Below are positions 45,326 to 57,159 of a DNA stretch of 64,000 bases, one piece after another (position 1 is the stretch's first letter; each line of letters begins with the position of its first letter). Source of the DNA: Rhynchospora pubera (lineage: Eukaryota; Streptophyta; Magnoliopsida; Poales; Cyperaceae); the NCBI GenBank assembly GCA_028095005.1, contig CM051460.1, positions 158,591,461-158,655,460 on the forward strand, read 5' to 3'. A program made the translations under genes and the position numbers. The notes under the pieces were generated by a model. That model had not been told where the DNA came from and did no database searches. It saw only the letters and a program-made list of their open reading frames with translations.

Positions 45326-46919
45326 CCGAAATTTTAAAAAATCATACTAAATTAATATAATATATTAAAAATAATATCAATATAATAATATTTTTTTAAA
45401 TAGTATCACGAGATCGGAATCCCAGATTCCGAACGCAAGATCGGATTCCTGGATTCCGATCTTAGCTAAGATCGGAATCCCGGATTTCGACCTTAGCTAA
45501 GATCGGAATCCGAGATTCTGATCTTAGCTTTTTAATTTTTTTTATATATTATTTATTTATTTATTTAATTTATTAATTAGTTAAATAATTAGAAAAATAG
45601 ATAATATATTGTAAAAATATTGAAAAAATATAGAAAAAATCAGGAATAATTAAACTAAATTTTATATGTAATTTAGTATTTTTTGGGGAAATTAAATTTG
45701 TTTTCCTTTTATTAGTTTATTAATTAGTTAATTAATTAGAAAAATAGATAATATATTCTAAAAATATTGAAAAAATATAAAAAAAATCAGGAATAATTAA
45801 AAAAAATTTTATATGTAATTTAGTATTTTTTTGGAAATTAAATTTATTTTCCTTTTAATTAATTTATTTAATTAAATATAAATTTAATTAATTTATTTAA
45901 TTAAAAAATGAATAATTAAGTATAAATTTTTAATTAATTTAAATTATAATTATAAATTTTTAAACAACCATTTGATATGCGTCCCGGATGTCGTCCTCTG
46001 TATATATTATTTTCATATTATATATTAAACAATCATATCGAGTCTCATGATCAAGGAAGCACTTTCTGGATTGCGTTAGAAAGGAATCACACGAGATTGA
46101 TGTTTTACTGAGGCGGAGAAGAAAGACTAAATTCACTTGATTTACTGCATTTCTCTTTTTTAATGATTAATTTATGATTTTAAAAATATTTTTAGTAGTT
46201 TAGAGTGGTTTTTAGGTTTGCAAACTTTCAAAGTGGATTTTCGAGGTCCAGAGAGCGTTTTTTGGCCTCGAAAATAGTCGTTACGTGGATGAACATGTGT
46301 AGATCTCGTCGCCAGCTTTCCGGATTGTGCTCGATCGCCCTATACGGACCTTCCTATCGAAAGTTATGCCTGTTTAAAGTTTTAATGTTCAAATTATGCC
46401 TTTGTATCCCTGCAAATGCAGAAAGGATTAATAAAACTTTGATCATTCTGAAAGGATTATGCCTTTTTATCCCTGCAAATTCTGAAAATTTATAATCCTT
46501 TCTAAATGGTACAATTCATTTAATTAAATAAGTCATAAAAATTTATATTTTAATTAAATAAATTAATTAAAATGAAAATAAATTTAATTTCCCCAAAAAA
46601 TACTAAATTACATATAAAATTTAATTTAATTATTCCTGATTTTTTCCATATTTTTTCAATATTTGTACAATATATTATCTATTTTTCTAATTATTTAACT
46701 AATTAATAAATTAAATAAATAAATAAATAATATATAAAAAATTAAAAAGCTAAGATCGGAATCTCGGATTTCGATCTTAGCTAGGATCGGAATCCATGAA
46801 TCCGATCTTACGTTCGGAATCTGGGATTCCGATCTCGTGGTACTATTTAAAAAAATATTATTATATTGATTTATTTTTAATATATTATATTAATTTAATA
46901 CTATTTTTAAATTTTTCGG
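45326..46919. mobile_element. Foldback MULE with ~400-bp arms and GATCGGAATCC palindromes
   Basis: 1594 bp, flanked by a perfect 9-bp duplication GAATATATG (45317-45325, 46920-46928). Ends start CCGAAA, as in the MULE at 14664. The arms are inverted copies for roughly 400 bp. Each contains several AAGATCGGAATCC...GGATTCCGATCTT palindromic modules, then an AT-rich stretch (TTAGTTAAATAATTAGAAAA and on). In the left arm a ~150-bp AT-rich piece is tandemly duplicated. The unique core (about 45960-46500) holds a 96-codon ORF without recognisable domain. No transposase. Confidence 0.85.
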
Positions 46920-47161
46920 GAATATATGATGGACTGCAGATGCGTTGGGCTGGTCATCTAATGGACTTAATTTCTATCTTATCTTACTTACATATAAATC
47001 AAATGTACCTTAATTGTTTTCTATATTATTACTTTCTTGGTTATAAAAAAAATATTATTACTTTCTTAAGTAGTTGTTCTAGGGTTAATTGTTTCCATAT
47101 AAATACTTTCTTAATTAGTTGTTTTAGGAATAATTTGTTTCTATATTATTTTCTTTTAATT

Positions 47162-47588
47162 CGGGGTGATAAGGATCATCTCCAGTGGGAACGCATTTTA
47201 GTTTTTTTCTATTTTTGAAATATTTTTTGTCTCCATCATCCCCACTATTTCTCTCCCTCCCATCTTTTTCATTTCTGGTACAACAGCTACAACAATTACT
47301 TTTATTAACTACAACAACTACATAAATAACTTCAACAGTTATATATATTTAAACTATTCAGAAAAACAGTGGGGACCAAAAATAGAAAAAATGGAAGAGA
47401 GAGAAATAGTGGGGACCAAAATAGAAAATGATGAGAAGAAGAGAAACAGTGAGGACCAAAAATAGAAAGGATGGGAGGGAGAGCAATTTCGAATAAATTT
47501 ACCAAAATAGCAGGGACCAAAAATGTGTGTTCACACTGGGGATAATGGAGGATGATGGAATCTAGAGGATGGTCTTAAGCAATTCCGC
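47162..47588. mobile_element. hAT-like non-autonomous element in block B
   Basis: 427 bp between 8-bp duplications TTTTAATT (47154-47161, 47589-47596). The ends are weakly inverted (CGGGGTGATAAGGATCATCT against GCGGAATTGCTTAAGACCAT). Inside are several GAGAAACAGTGGGGACCAAA-type repeats. Block A has the uninterrupted sequence. Confidence 0.68.
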
Positions 47589-47996
47589 TTTTAATTAGTT
47601 ATTTTAATGATTAATTTTTTTTATTTTTTTATTTCCTTAATTATAGTTATTCCATATTATTACTTTCTAAATTAGTTATTTTCGTGTTAGTATCGCTTTC
47701 TTAATTTGTTATTGTATGGGAACAAAATGATTTGTTATTCGCATGGGAACAAAATGATTTGTTATTCGCATGGGAACAAATATATAACAAGTATATAAGC
47801 TCCGCCTCTAATATTAATAAGAAACACCTGCCATATATTCTTAATTCGTTTCTTTTCAAGCAATTTCTTTTTCTACATTTACGACAAGCTTGTTCGTAAC
47901 CGATCAATGTCGAAGTGTAGAGGTAAGATAACCTCATCATAGAATAGAGAGGGGGTCATGCCCGACGATTTTAGCTATGATAAGGTAATCTATGAT

Positions 47997-48205
47997 CAGT
48001 GGCGGATCTAGCAAAAATATTTAAATGGGGCTAAGTGCGCTAATGAATCATTTGATCGAACGGGTTCTCTTCTTCTGTTCTTTAGCCCCACCTTTGAGTG
48101 CTCCATCGGTTGAAAAAATTCATTGAGGCTAAAGAGGAGCTTCAGAGCTCGACGGCGATAGGTGGGGCTCTAGCCCCACCCGCCCCACCACTGGATCCGC
48201 CCATG
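47997..48205. mobile_element. hAT-like MITE with CAGTGGCGGATC ends
   Basis: 209 bp, 8-bp duplication TCTATGAT (47989-47996, 48206-48213). Ends CAGTGGCGGATCTAGC and, in complement, CATGGGCGGATCCAG. The empty site in block A is ATCTATGATTATC near 15548. Confidence 0.87.
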
Positions 48206-48300
48206 TCTATGATTATCTTTCACTTTAATTTAATTCCCATCTGAGAAACTGGTTGTGAATAGAATAACATAAAATTTAATTTCAAACGATTAGTTTAAAG

Positions 48301-48964
48301 CAGTGATTTAAATAGCGGCGATAGCGGCCGCTATAGCGGCGCAATAACGGTGCTATGTGGTAGACCGCTACGCTGCTAAATAAAAACTGTATATTTAGCG
48401 TTTTGCCGATAGCGGTCAGAATAGCGGTCATAGCGGCATTTAGCGGGTTCTTTAGCGGACAATAGCGGTTATTTAGTGAAAATAACTATCAGTATTAGTA
48501 TTTTAGGCATATCTTTTTCATACTAACTCCGATTGACCGGATTTAAAGTTCCGTAGAAAGGTTCAAAAATAAGCTACAACTTTGATATTTTGAGTTTCAT
48601 CAAATTATAAATATTTTATTGTCAAACAAGCATGTAAAGAATGGTTCATCTAGCATTTATTAGAACTGTTTGATCATAATTTTTTTTATTATTTTGCACT
48701 GAATCTTTAAAAAAAACTAATATATCTTTCAAAGAGCTAGGTATAAACAAATTAGTACACTAGATTTTTTTCAGCATAACTTTATATTATAATATTCTTT
48801 AATTAAATGTATGTCCATAACATAAAATATAGGGCGGGAGGAAAATTATATTGCTTGTTGATAATGTTTTATATTGTGATCCGATAGCGTCCGCTAAATA
48901 TCCGCTATCCGCTACAGCGGAAGCATGTCCGCTACGAATCCGCTATCCGCTATTTAAACCTTTG
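48301..48964. mobile_element. hAT-like element with AGCGG arrays
   Basis: 664 bp, 8-bp duplication GTTTAAAG (48293-48300, 48965-48972). Ends CAGTGATTTAAATAGCGG and, in complement, CAAAGGTTTAAATAGCGG. Both ends are filled with AGCGGCTAT/ATAGCGG variants. The empty site in block A reads TTAGTTTAAAGTAATCTC near 15640. No transposase. Confidence 0.9.
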
Positions 48965-49021
48965 GTTTAAAGTAATCTCAGGCACAATTTCAATTGTCAA
49001 TATGTCTGAGGGAGTTGGGAC

Positions 49022-49446
49022 CAGTGTTTTAAATACCCTACCGGACCGGCCGGTTCAACCGGAAAAACCGGGAACCGGACCTTGGAACGGTAGGGTAAGA
49101 TAAGAAAACCGGAAGACTTGTGAACCGGGAAAAACCGCAAGAGAACCGGATAAACCGGGAAAATCGGATGAACCGTTAATCGAACCAGCATGTAAAATCA
49201 GTGAACCAAACAATTAAACTAGTGTTGAACCGGCCATATTGAAGAAAAATTGAATTGCATCTTCCCTTTTTTTTTTACGCGATATGATGGCTTGCCACTG
49301 GGCCCAGATCACTTTTGTGATTTATCTGCCCGTGTATTACATTAATACTATGACCGGTATTGCTACTGGTATATCTCGGTAAAACCGATAAACCCCATAC
49401 CGGCTGTTTCACCGGTTTGACAGCCGGTACTGTATTTAAAACATTG
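49022..49446. mobile_element. hAT-like element with CCGGTTCAACCGG arrays
   Basis: 425 bp with ends CAGTGTTTTAAATACC and, in complement, CAATGTTTTAAATACAG. The left target copy is GTTGGGAC (49014-49021); the right copy is GACTTGGGAC (49447-49456), the same 8 bp with 2 extra bases. Both ends are packed with ACCGG/CCGGTT motifs. It occupies the same target as the unrelated element at 15691 in block A. Confidence 0.8.
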
Positions 49447-49548
49447 GACTTGGGACACAATTTATTAAGCTTTATTCCTTCAATTTATTGGTAATATACA
49501 ATTTGAATGAGAACCTGATTGCTATGTTTCTTAACTAATAATACCCAG

Positions 49549-52500
49549 AGAGAGTTCACTGATTTGGCTTGGGAAGCAATTGTTTCTTCACAAGATGTGG
49601 CGAAGGAGAGTAAACATGGGTTCGTGGAGACCGAGCATCTGCTAAAATCTCTTCTAGAGCAGAGAAATTCACTTGCTTGTAAAATTTTCTCCAAGGCAGG
49701 AGTCAATGACGCAAAGCTTCTTGATGCTACCAACAGCTTCATCTACAGTCAACCTAAGGTATCAAACTATCAATTAGAAGTTCAGTTGCCGGCAATGGTT
49801 AACTAATCTACTTTGATAATGTCTTTATCAATTAGAAGTTTAGTTGTAATAAAACTATTAAATAAAGAGAGACATATTAATTCTTAGATAATCTGTTCAT
49901 TGAAAACACTTGTCTTCATTTTTTTTTTAACTTCAGATTTTCTTCGAAACCACTATTTATGCATCTCATAGATTTACTACTTGTATCTTTTACCTTTATA
50001 ATTGTCTTTAATTCTTTATCAATGTGTGCTTGAAATGCACTAGGTGCAAAATGAAGTTGCTGGATCTGTGTTTGGAAGACACCTGGAGGCTTTGATTCAG
50101 AGAGCAAGAGAGTATAAAAAAGAATATTGGGAAACATATGTGTCAGTTGATCATCTCGTGCTTGGTTTTGCAAAAGACAAGAAGTTTGGAAGAGAGCTAT
50201 TTAAGGATTTCAAGATTACAATCACGACTCTCAAATCTGCGATGATATCCATAAGACCGCAACAAGGTATTGCTATATTTTCCTCGTGCAATTATAAATT
50301 ATATTGTCAAAGAAGCATGTTAAACAAGTTGCTGTTTATGTGATTCAGATTCAAGAAATTAGAGTAAAAACAACCTCATTGCTATATTTTATGCATTTTA
50401 ATTCTATTGCTAAATGCTAAGGAAGGAAGTTATCTACAGTTCCCAGAAATGATATGGTCCTTTAATACATCTGCTGTTGATGTGATTCAGAATGAACTTA
50501 TGGACTATGGGGGCATTTGACAACACCATAGATTAGTTAGATCAAGGATTAAAGTTAGTACTTTTAAACAAATTTGTCAAGTTCTAGGTTAACAAACTAG
50601 CTTACTCACTTAGAAGTTAGGCTAAACTCATGCATGCCAAATGCCCCCTAGTATAGCAAAAGGAAACCTAGGCAAGGCATCACCATTGTTTTGTTTAATT
50701 TGTTACCTTGACTTCAAAGTAGGTAATTAGCAAAACTAACATGTCCCTTTGTATATACAGCAAATCCAGGGTGCAAGTACGAGGCTCTAGAAAAATATGG
50801 AAAGAACCTCACAGCTATGGCCCGTAAAGGCAAACTTGATCCAGTAATTGGAAGAGATGATGAAATTCGAAGATGTATCAAAATTTTATCAAAAAGGAAA
50901 AAAAAAATAATGCTTTATTAATTGGTGAACCTGATGTTGGAAAAACTGCAATAGCAGGAGGGTGAGTAGTCCATGTGTTTTCTTTTTTTTTTTTTTTGTT
51001 GCATAGTTTGTAAATTACCGAGGTACCTGTTTTGACTATTTTGGTCAAGCCCAACACAAGTAAACCACACAATGATTTTTTATGCTTCATTATTCTCAGT
51101 TATCTTCTTTGGTAATTCAGTTTCTTCTTGTCATATTGTAACTCCTTGCTTCATTAGCAGCATACAGTTAGGTGTTTCTTACTGATGCTGGCTTGGAGTT
51201 CCTTTTCCATAAGTTGTGAAAATATTCTGCCAATTATCATACACCATTTATTCACATCGGAACTTGAGTTTTTACTTTTGAGGCTATTTGCTAAGATGCT
51301 TTCTTTTTCACTTTCAGGCTTTCTCAATGGATAGTTGAAGAGAATGTCCCACAAGTTTTAGTGAAATGCAGGGTACGTTTTCTTTCGGACTCGAAAGTAA
51401 TCGAGGCTTATTTCTTCCTGTAAAAAGAGTTCAGATCCGATTTACCTAATTCTCTTTATGCCTAATGAATTAATATCTTCTTTTTCAAGATCAGACCTCT
51501 TGAGTGATGAGTTCCATATTTAGTCGGGAACAAAAGGAATGTTCTAAAAGCACTGTAAATATCTTTCACAACAGGGTTCTTTCTATATTTCTATGATTAA
51601 TTAACATCATTCTGCAAGCAGCTTATTTCACTGGACATGGGTGCACTCACAGCTGGGGTTGAACGCCGTGGTACACTTGAAGATAGGATAAAATCTGTCA
51701 TTAGGGAGATAACTGAGTCTGATAGGCATGTTATCTTGTTCATCGATGAGATCCATACTTTTGTAGGATCAGGTAATTCCCCTTATTTAATCAACTTTTG
51801 TATAATAAATTAATAATGACAGAACAGGTTCCTGGTATGGCATAATGCTGTTACCTTGTATCAATAATAATGGCATTAAATAGTTATAATTTTCTACTTG
51901 TATTTTTCTGTGTTCTTCTTGTGGCATCTAGAGAAATGGTACACGCTGACCCTTATTTGATATGTATGTTTTTTTGGGTCTCTACGATGTTGGAAACAGC
52001 TGATTCTTTTATGTGATTAACTTATGAAGTTGATCAGGGGAGGAGATCATAGAAAATTGTGCAGAATTAATTTGTTTTATACTGGGTTTAATTTCTTAAT
52101 TCATTCAAAAGTCTTTGTGTGCAGCAGTTTAGTTGTTTACTGTATACTTATGCTTTTGTGTTCCTACACTGACCTGACCTTCTTCTTTTTCAGGGCGTAA
52201 AAATGGTGCAATGGATGCTGGTAACCTGCTGAAATCTGTGCTTGGTCAGGGACTACGTTGCCTCGGAGCCACAACTTTGGTTGAGTACAATAAGTACATA
52301 GAAAATGACCCTGCTTTAGGGAGGCATTTCATGAAGGTTAATGTTACTGAACCCACTGTTGAAGTCACCATTTCAATACTTCGGGGTCTCCGCAAGAGGT
52401 ATGAGTTGGATCATGGGGTCTGCATTTCAGACAATGCTCTTGTGGAAGCTGCTGTTATGTCTGATCGGTACATCAGTGACCGATTTTTACCTGACAAAGG

Positions 52501-54302
52501 TGAGAACCCTGTTTGTTTTCTTAATTTTTGGGTATGGGAGAAGCAAAGAGGTGTTTGATTATGTCTTTTGTTTCTTTGGCATTATAATAAGCAAGCTGAA
52601 TTGCTGGTAAGCTAATATTATAGTGAGACTCGAAATTGCACCTGGAATTCTTGCAAGTTAGCATATGATTAGGCTTTACTAATATTACATTTACCAAAAC
52701 AAAACCTCTGCAAAATCAAGATGAAATTTTTAAAATTGCATTATAATGGATAATGTGTTCCAAAGCACGGATGGTACAATGGCCTTGTATCTCAATTCCA
52801 AGTTTCAACTTTCAACCAACCCATCCATACCGTCTTGGAAATTTAAAATGCAAAAGAAATAGAAACAAATGAAAATTTTGGTTTACAATAAGATTTCAAT
52901 ATGGATAACACATTAAACAGTTTAAATTAGTCACTTTAATCTAGAAAATCGAGATTGATACCAAAGCGTGGACCATTTATGCTTTGTAAAGCACAATATC
53001 CATTTTCAAATTTTGATTCATATGTTTATGTGATTTGACCATTTTTTTTCCCCTTATTGGCTTCAGCTATTGATATTGTGGATGAGGCAGCTGCGAGCTT
53101 GCAATTGGAGATCACTTCCAAGTCAACCCACTTGCATGAGATTGGCCGCTCTGGAAAATGCATGCCAAAGAAAGAAGTAACCGCAGATTATATAGCAGAT
53201 GTTGTTATGGAGTGGACCGGCATTCCTGTATCCAAGCCGAGTCAATCTGAGAGGGAAAAGCTTCTTCATTTCCAGGAAGAACTCCAGAAGCGTGTAATTG
53301 GCCAAGATCCAGCTGTGAAAGCAGTGGCAGACGCCATTCGGCGGTCAAGAGCTGGTTTATCTAATCCAAAGCGCCCAATTGGTAGCTTCATGTTCATGGG
53401 CCCCACTGGAGTTGGTAAAACCGAATTAGCCAAAGCCCTTGCCTCAACTATGTTTAACAATGGGGAAGCACTTGTTCGGATTGACATGAGTGAGTATATG
53501 AAGAAGTACTCTGTCTCGAGATTAATCGGTACCCCACCAGGTTATGTGGGATATTACGAGGGTGGCCAGCTATCAGAGGCTGTACGTGGGAGGCCGTACA
53601 CTGTAGTACTGTTTGATGAGATTGAGAAGGCCTATTCAGATGTGTTAGATATTTTTCTTCAGATACTGGATGATGGTATGTTGACTGATTCAAAGGGGAG
53701 GAAGGTCAGCTTTAGAAACACGATAGTTATAATGACTTCCAATGTCGGGTCTAAGGAAATTCTGAACATGGACAAGGGGATTGATGGAGGCAGTTCTGAC
53801 TATGAGACTATCAAAACACGGGTGATGGAAGCTGCCGAAAATGTTTTCAGGCCTGAGTTCATTAACCGTATTGATGAGGTCATTGTGTTCAAGCCACTTG
53901 ACCAGGAGGAAATTAATAAGATTGTTATGCTGCAGGTATGTCGGCAGTTCTTTCAACTTCCTGTAGTTTTATTATTAGCAGCTTTACAGCCTAAACTAAT
54001 ATTTATTATTGTTTTTCCTGCTGAGACAGTTAACAAGAGTACAACATCGATTGGCTGACCAAAAGATCAGAATTGAAGCAAGCAACTCAGCAATTTATTT
54101 CTTGGGGAAACTCAGTTATGATCCGAAATATGGAGCTAGACCTGTCAGTCGGGTGCTTCAACGATATGTCGAGAACGAGCTTGCAAACAGGATTCATCGT
54201 GAGGATTTCAAGCATGAAGATAAAATTCTAATTGACACTGAGGTCACTGTTCCAGCTAATGGGCAGCTGCGAGAACAAAAGCTTGTCTTTAGGAATATAT
54301 AA
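49549..54302 (+). pseudogene. ClpB3-like (Hsp100) gene remnant lacking exon 1 and the M domain
   Basis: Exons: 49549-49758, 50044-50266, 50761-50961, 51318-51372, 51622-51772, 52194-52499, 53067-53935, 54030-54302 (TAA). The order is N-domain (REFTDLAWEAIVSSQDVAKE), NBD1 (Walker A GEPDVGKTA, Walker B VILFIDEIHT), NBD2 (Walker A GPTGVGKTELAKALAS, Walker B VVLFDEIEKA, pore loop GYVGYYEGG), ending QKLVFRNI. It resembles plastid CLPB3. Defects: no transit-peptide exon is found upstream. Two extra A's in exon 3 (about 50820-50907) put NBD1 Walker A out of frame. The NBD1 pore loop reads VERRGTLED where the family has KYRGEFED, losing the Tyr. The arginine-finger ERRF is GRHF. The whole coiled-coil M domain, about 110-120 residues, is absent in frame (DEIDRS...SGKS collapses to HEIGRSGKCM). 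The last three exons, including NBD2, stay open. Homopolymer sequencing error could explain the frameshift but not the rest. Confidence 0.85.
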
Positions 54303-56039
54303 ATCTCCAACCATCAGATAAAACCGATTTCATGAGAGGAACTTCTTGCAAAACCTCTGATTTTAATTCCCTGTAACCCATAAGTTTGTTACACGCAAAT
54401 TCTGGGCTTGTCGTGTTATAGTTAGCAAATGAGAAATTTGTATATATTTTGTAGAAGATTGCAAATGCTAATATTTTATTCTAATTAACCATATATATAT
54501 TGTATATGGTTAATTTCAGCAATTGAAGTTAGGTAGTTCCTGAATCCTGATGATAGGAAAAACCTTGCTGATATTGAAAAGTTGTGGATTCTTCAGAGGA
54601 GACTTGGGTAGATGTGCGATGCGTGTAAACTGTAAAACAAAGAAGATGGGCCGGGCGGCGATCGATGTTGCTGAGGATAACTTTCTTGGCCCGTAAATTT
54701 TTTCTTCCCCGATCTTATTTATTAGGCTTTTAAAAAGTTCTCTTCAGATTCTTTAGTATTATCACAAGTTTTTCTCTTGTGTGCGCTTATTGTAGTCCCG
54801 AAACATATAACTTTTTTATGTCATAATATAGTACAATTTAATATCAACAGACGTTTATTAAGTCTTTATCTTTATAAAAAATTGATATCCAGAGAAGTTC
54901 CGCGTGTTTGCTAAGAGAGAAAGAAAAGAGTTTCGCATGATTCATCACATAATTATCATTTAATTGTTACTAGAAATATCTATGTTGTAGGATTGTAGGA
55001 ATGGTATTATCGTTTGTTATATGTAGAAAAGGAGTTTAAAAAACAGGATCAAATAAGTTTGCACCTATCGTAATCGAAAAAAAAAATTGATAAAAGAAAG
55101 TCAAATAATTATAGTTAAGAATTTATTTTTTTTAATATTACAATGAGATATCAGAGATAATCAACAAAAAAACATTATGTTTCGTCACTTTAATATTGTC
55201 TTATGGACTTTAATAAATATTAATATATAATTGTGCATAAAAATGTAAATAAATATTTTGAACATCTAATATGCATGTGGCTTGCACCAAAAAGCATCTT
55301 TTATGATGGTCTACTCTCCAAATATTTCACAGCGAAATCATTCGTGAAGAATTATCCAGATTATCCAGAATAAAAGCAAATATCTCGTCATCCAACTTTC
55401 AACCTATCCATATCTTTTCAACTAAGTCGACAACTAATATGTGGATAAGGAATTTTCTTGAAAGCTATTATCCTTTTTTTTAAAATGAAATTCCTTATCA
55501 ATACAATGTATCGTTAAACACAAGTATTCTAAATTGGCATTTGAGGTCCATATGTCGCTTGTAAATGATACACGAGAGTCCAATTCTTCAAGATCTGCCA
55601 ATACAATACTATAATCGGCCAGGAAAACGGCGACGCAATCTTCTGTATCGTCTGACCCCTAACAAATCTATATTACAGTCTCAAAGACCGCATAGCCGGT
55701 TCTCAAAATCAATTTTCAATGGCTGAAAATAGAAGTTCGACATCGATGAAAAATAATCTGTTAAATTGAATTATTCTAAGTTATAAGGAATTATATGATC
55801 AAGAAATTAAAAGAAATAAATAAGATTTATCAGTAAAATTTGCGGGAATCCATTTTTAAAAGATATGAAAATGTTCTACGTGATTTATAGAATTTTTCTG
55901 TATAATTGCCACTTTAGTCTAATCTATGAATGGTTTGATTTAGCTATTTAATGAAATAGCTAATTTACAAAATTCACTTGTCAGTGAACTCTTACGGGAT
56001 GGTTTCTATCTCTCTCATGCCACAGAACAAACATATTTT
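54303..56039. other. ClpB-like 3' region and AT-rich intergenic DNA
   Basis: ATTAACCATATA...TATATGGTTAAT near 54485-54515 forms a 12-bp stem with a 7-nt loop, likely in the 3' UTR. I see nothing else beyond AT-rich sequence. Confidence 0.45.
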
Positions 56040-56858
56040 TTTAACTTTGTCATATACCAGGTACACCTTATATTTTTCCAATCAATTCATTATCCAAACA
56101 GAGAGTATCAATCACCGGCTTGTTCAAAGATACCATAAACTTTATCTTATAAGCTTTGAGTCCATAGTGATAGATTATTTGGTGGTCAGATATAGGTTTA
56201 CCTACTATTATCATGAGTTGAGGAACAGCTTGTGGTTGAATGAGCCCCATCGAAAAACCACGTGCTTGCACCCAAATGTCAATGGTGTCGACATTTGCTT
56301 CGTCTGCCTCCTGCATAGTATAAATCTCTTCAGAGCTGTCAGTTCTCCCCTGAAATGCCACCATCCATCTAGAATCCTGAAAAGATCCCTTTTATTCATG
56401 AATTCCACTAGAAAAATTGTATCCCTTTTTTCTTCAATTTTTGTGTCTTGATGCACTCTCCATACTGCTTTCATAGAGATCGAGAAGTTTTCTTCAGTGA
56501 CTTTTACATCAGTAATCACCTTCACCAAAATACATCTTCTTCAATTTTTTGCTACCACCACATGATCAGGAACCCTTACTACATGCTCACTTTGTCCTCC
56601 TATTTTTACCTTTTCTACCATCTTTCTAACCAACTCCTCTTCTTCCATTTCAAAATTTTGAGCCAATTGTTCTTTTTGAGATTTTTCCTCAGGATACAGC
56701 AAGTTAAATTTGCTCTTTGTTTGCTTTTCGTTGGCGTCAATGAAGAGGTGTTCTCTCTTAAATTGAGTCACTCCATCTTTATTTCCATCAATACACACAC
56801 AGTGAGTATGATGTGACCCCTTTACCTTCCCAATGCAGCAACAATATATATTGCTCAC
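56040..56858 (-). pseudogene. DUF4283 / zinc-knuckle (zf-CCHC_4) protein fragment
   Basis: Minus-strand frames overlap in order: VTEENFSISMKAVWRVHQDT then DTIFLVEFMNKRDLFRILDG and WWHFRGELTALKRF, then a frame change to NVDTIDIWVQARGFSMGLIQ, and after stops CLFCGM. This follows the DUF4283 pattern (W.....I..L.DN.FLF.F....D..RVL.G.PW.F....L.L..W) with its knuckle. It is common in plant LINE ORF1 and related gag-like proteins (established knowledge). Frameshifts and stops make it a relic. An EEEE-rich N-terminal part lies at 56858-56541. Confidence 0.65.
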
Positions 56859-56884
56859 TATGCATGTACCTTTTAAACCATTTA

Positions 56885-57043
56885 GGGGCCGTTTGGATCG
56901 TTTATGAATTTGGAAAATTTCTTATTCCTACGCATAAATTTATTGAGAAGTGTGTAAATTTGTGAAGAGTTTGGATTGTTTATAATAAATTTATGCTAGG
57001 AAGATGAAATTCTCCAAATTCCCCGATGAATCCAAACAACACG
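56885..57043. mobile_element. Tourist-like MITE (TTA target)
   Basis: Starts GGGGCCGTTTGGATCG, ends GAATCCAAACAACACG, with TTA on both sides (56882-56884, 57044-57046). The core GAAGTGTGTAAATTTGTGAA is shared with other MITEs in the window. Confidence 0.75.
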
Positions 57044-57159
57044 TTAAAGAGTTTTCCATTTTGGCACTTCCCTTTAACCGGTCCTTAGATTGCTCCAACT
57101 TTAAAAAAATTATAATGCTAACCTATTTCCTCTCCATTTGATCTTCCAACACAGAACTC

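Larger units (their letters stand above)
43690..50063. repeat. Segmental duplication, block B
   Basis: Paralogue of block A, joined at its left edge to the broken IFRD copy and running on its right into the fuller ClpB-like gene. Insertions private to B, each bounded by target duplications: MITEs at 43743 and 43981, MULE 45326-46919, and four hAT-like elements at 47162, 47997, 48301 and 49022. B lacks A's Helitron, foldback MULE and the 6676 MITE. Confidence 0.88.

Noticed and set aside
46205..46495. 96-codon ORF in the MULE core as a gene
   Set aside because: No domain, no splice support, and it contains an internal near-repeat (LCLFIPANxE). It may be chance.
53123..53956. Minus-strand ORFs of 60-88 aa
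   Set aside because: They are antisense shadows of the well-identified ClpB-like exon at 53067-53935.
54485..54515. Hairpin after the ClpB-like stop as a terminator
   Set aside because: Intrinsic terminators do not apply to plant Pol II genes. It is an AT-rich palindrome of unknown meaning.
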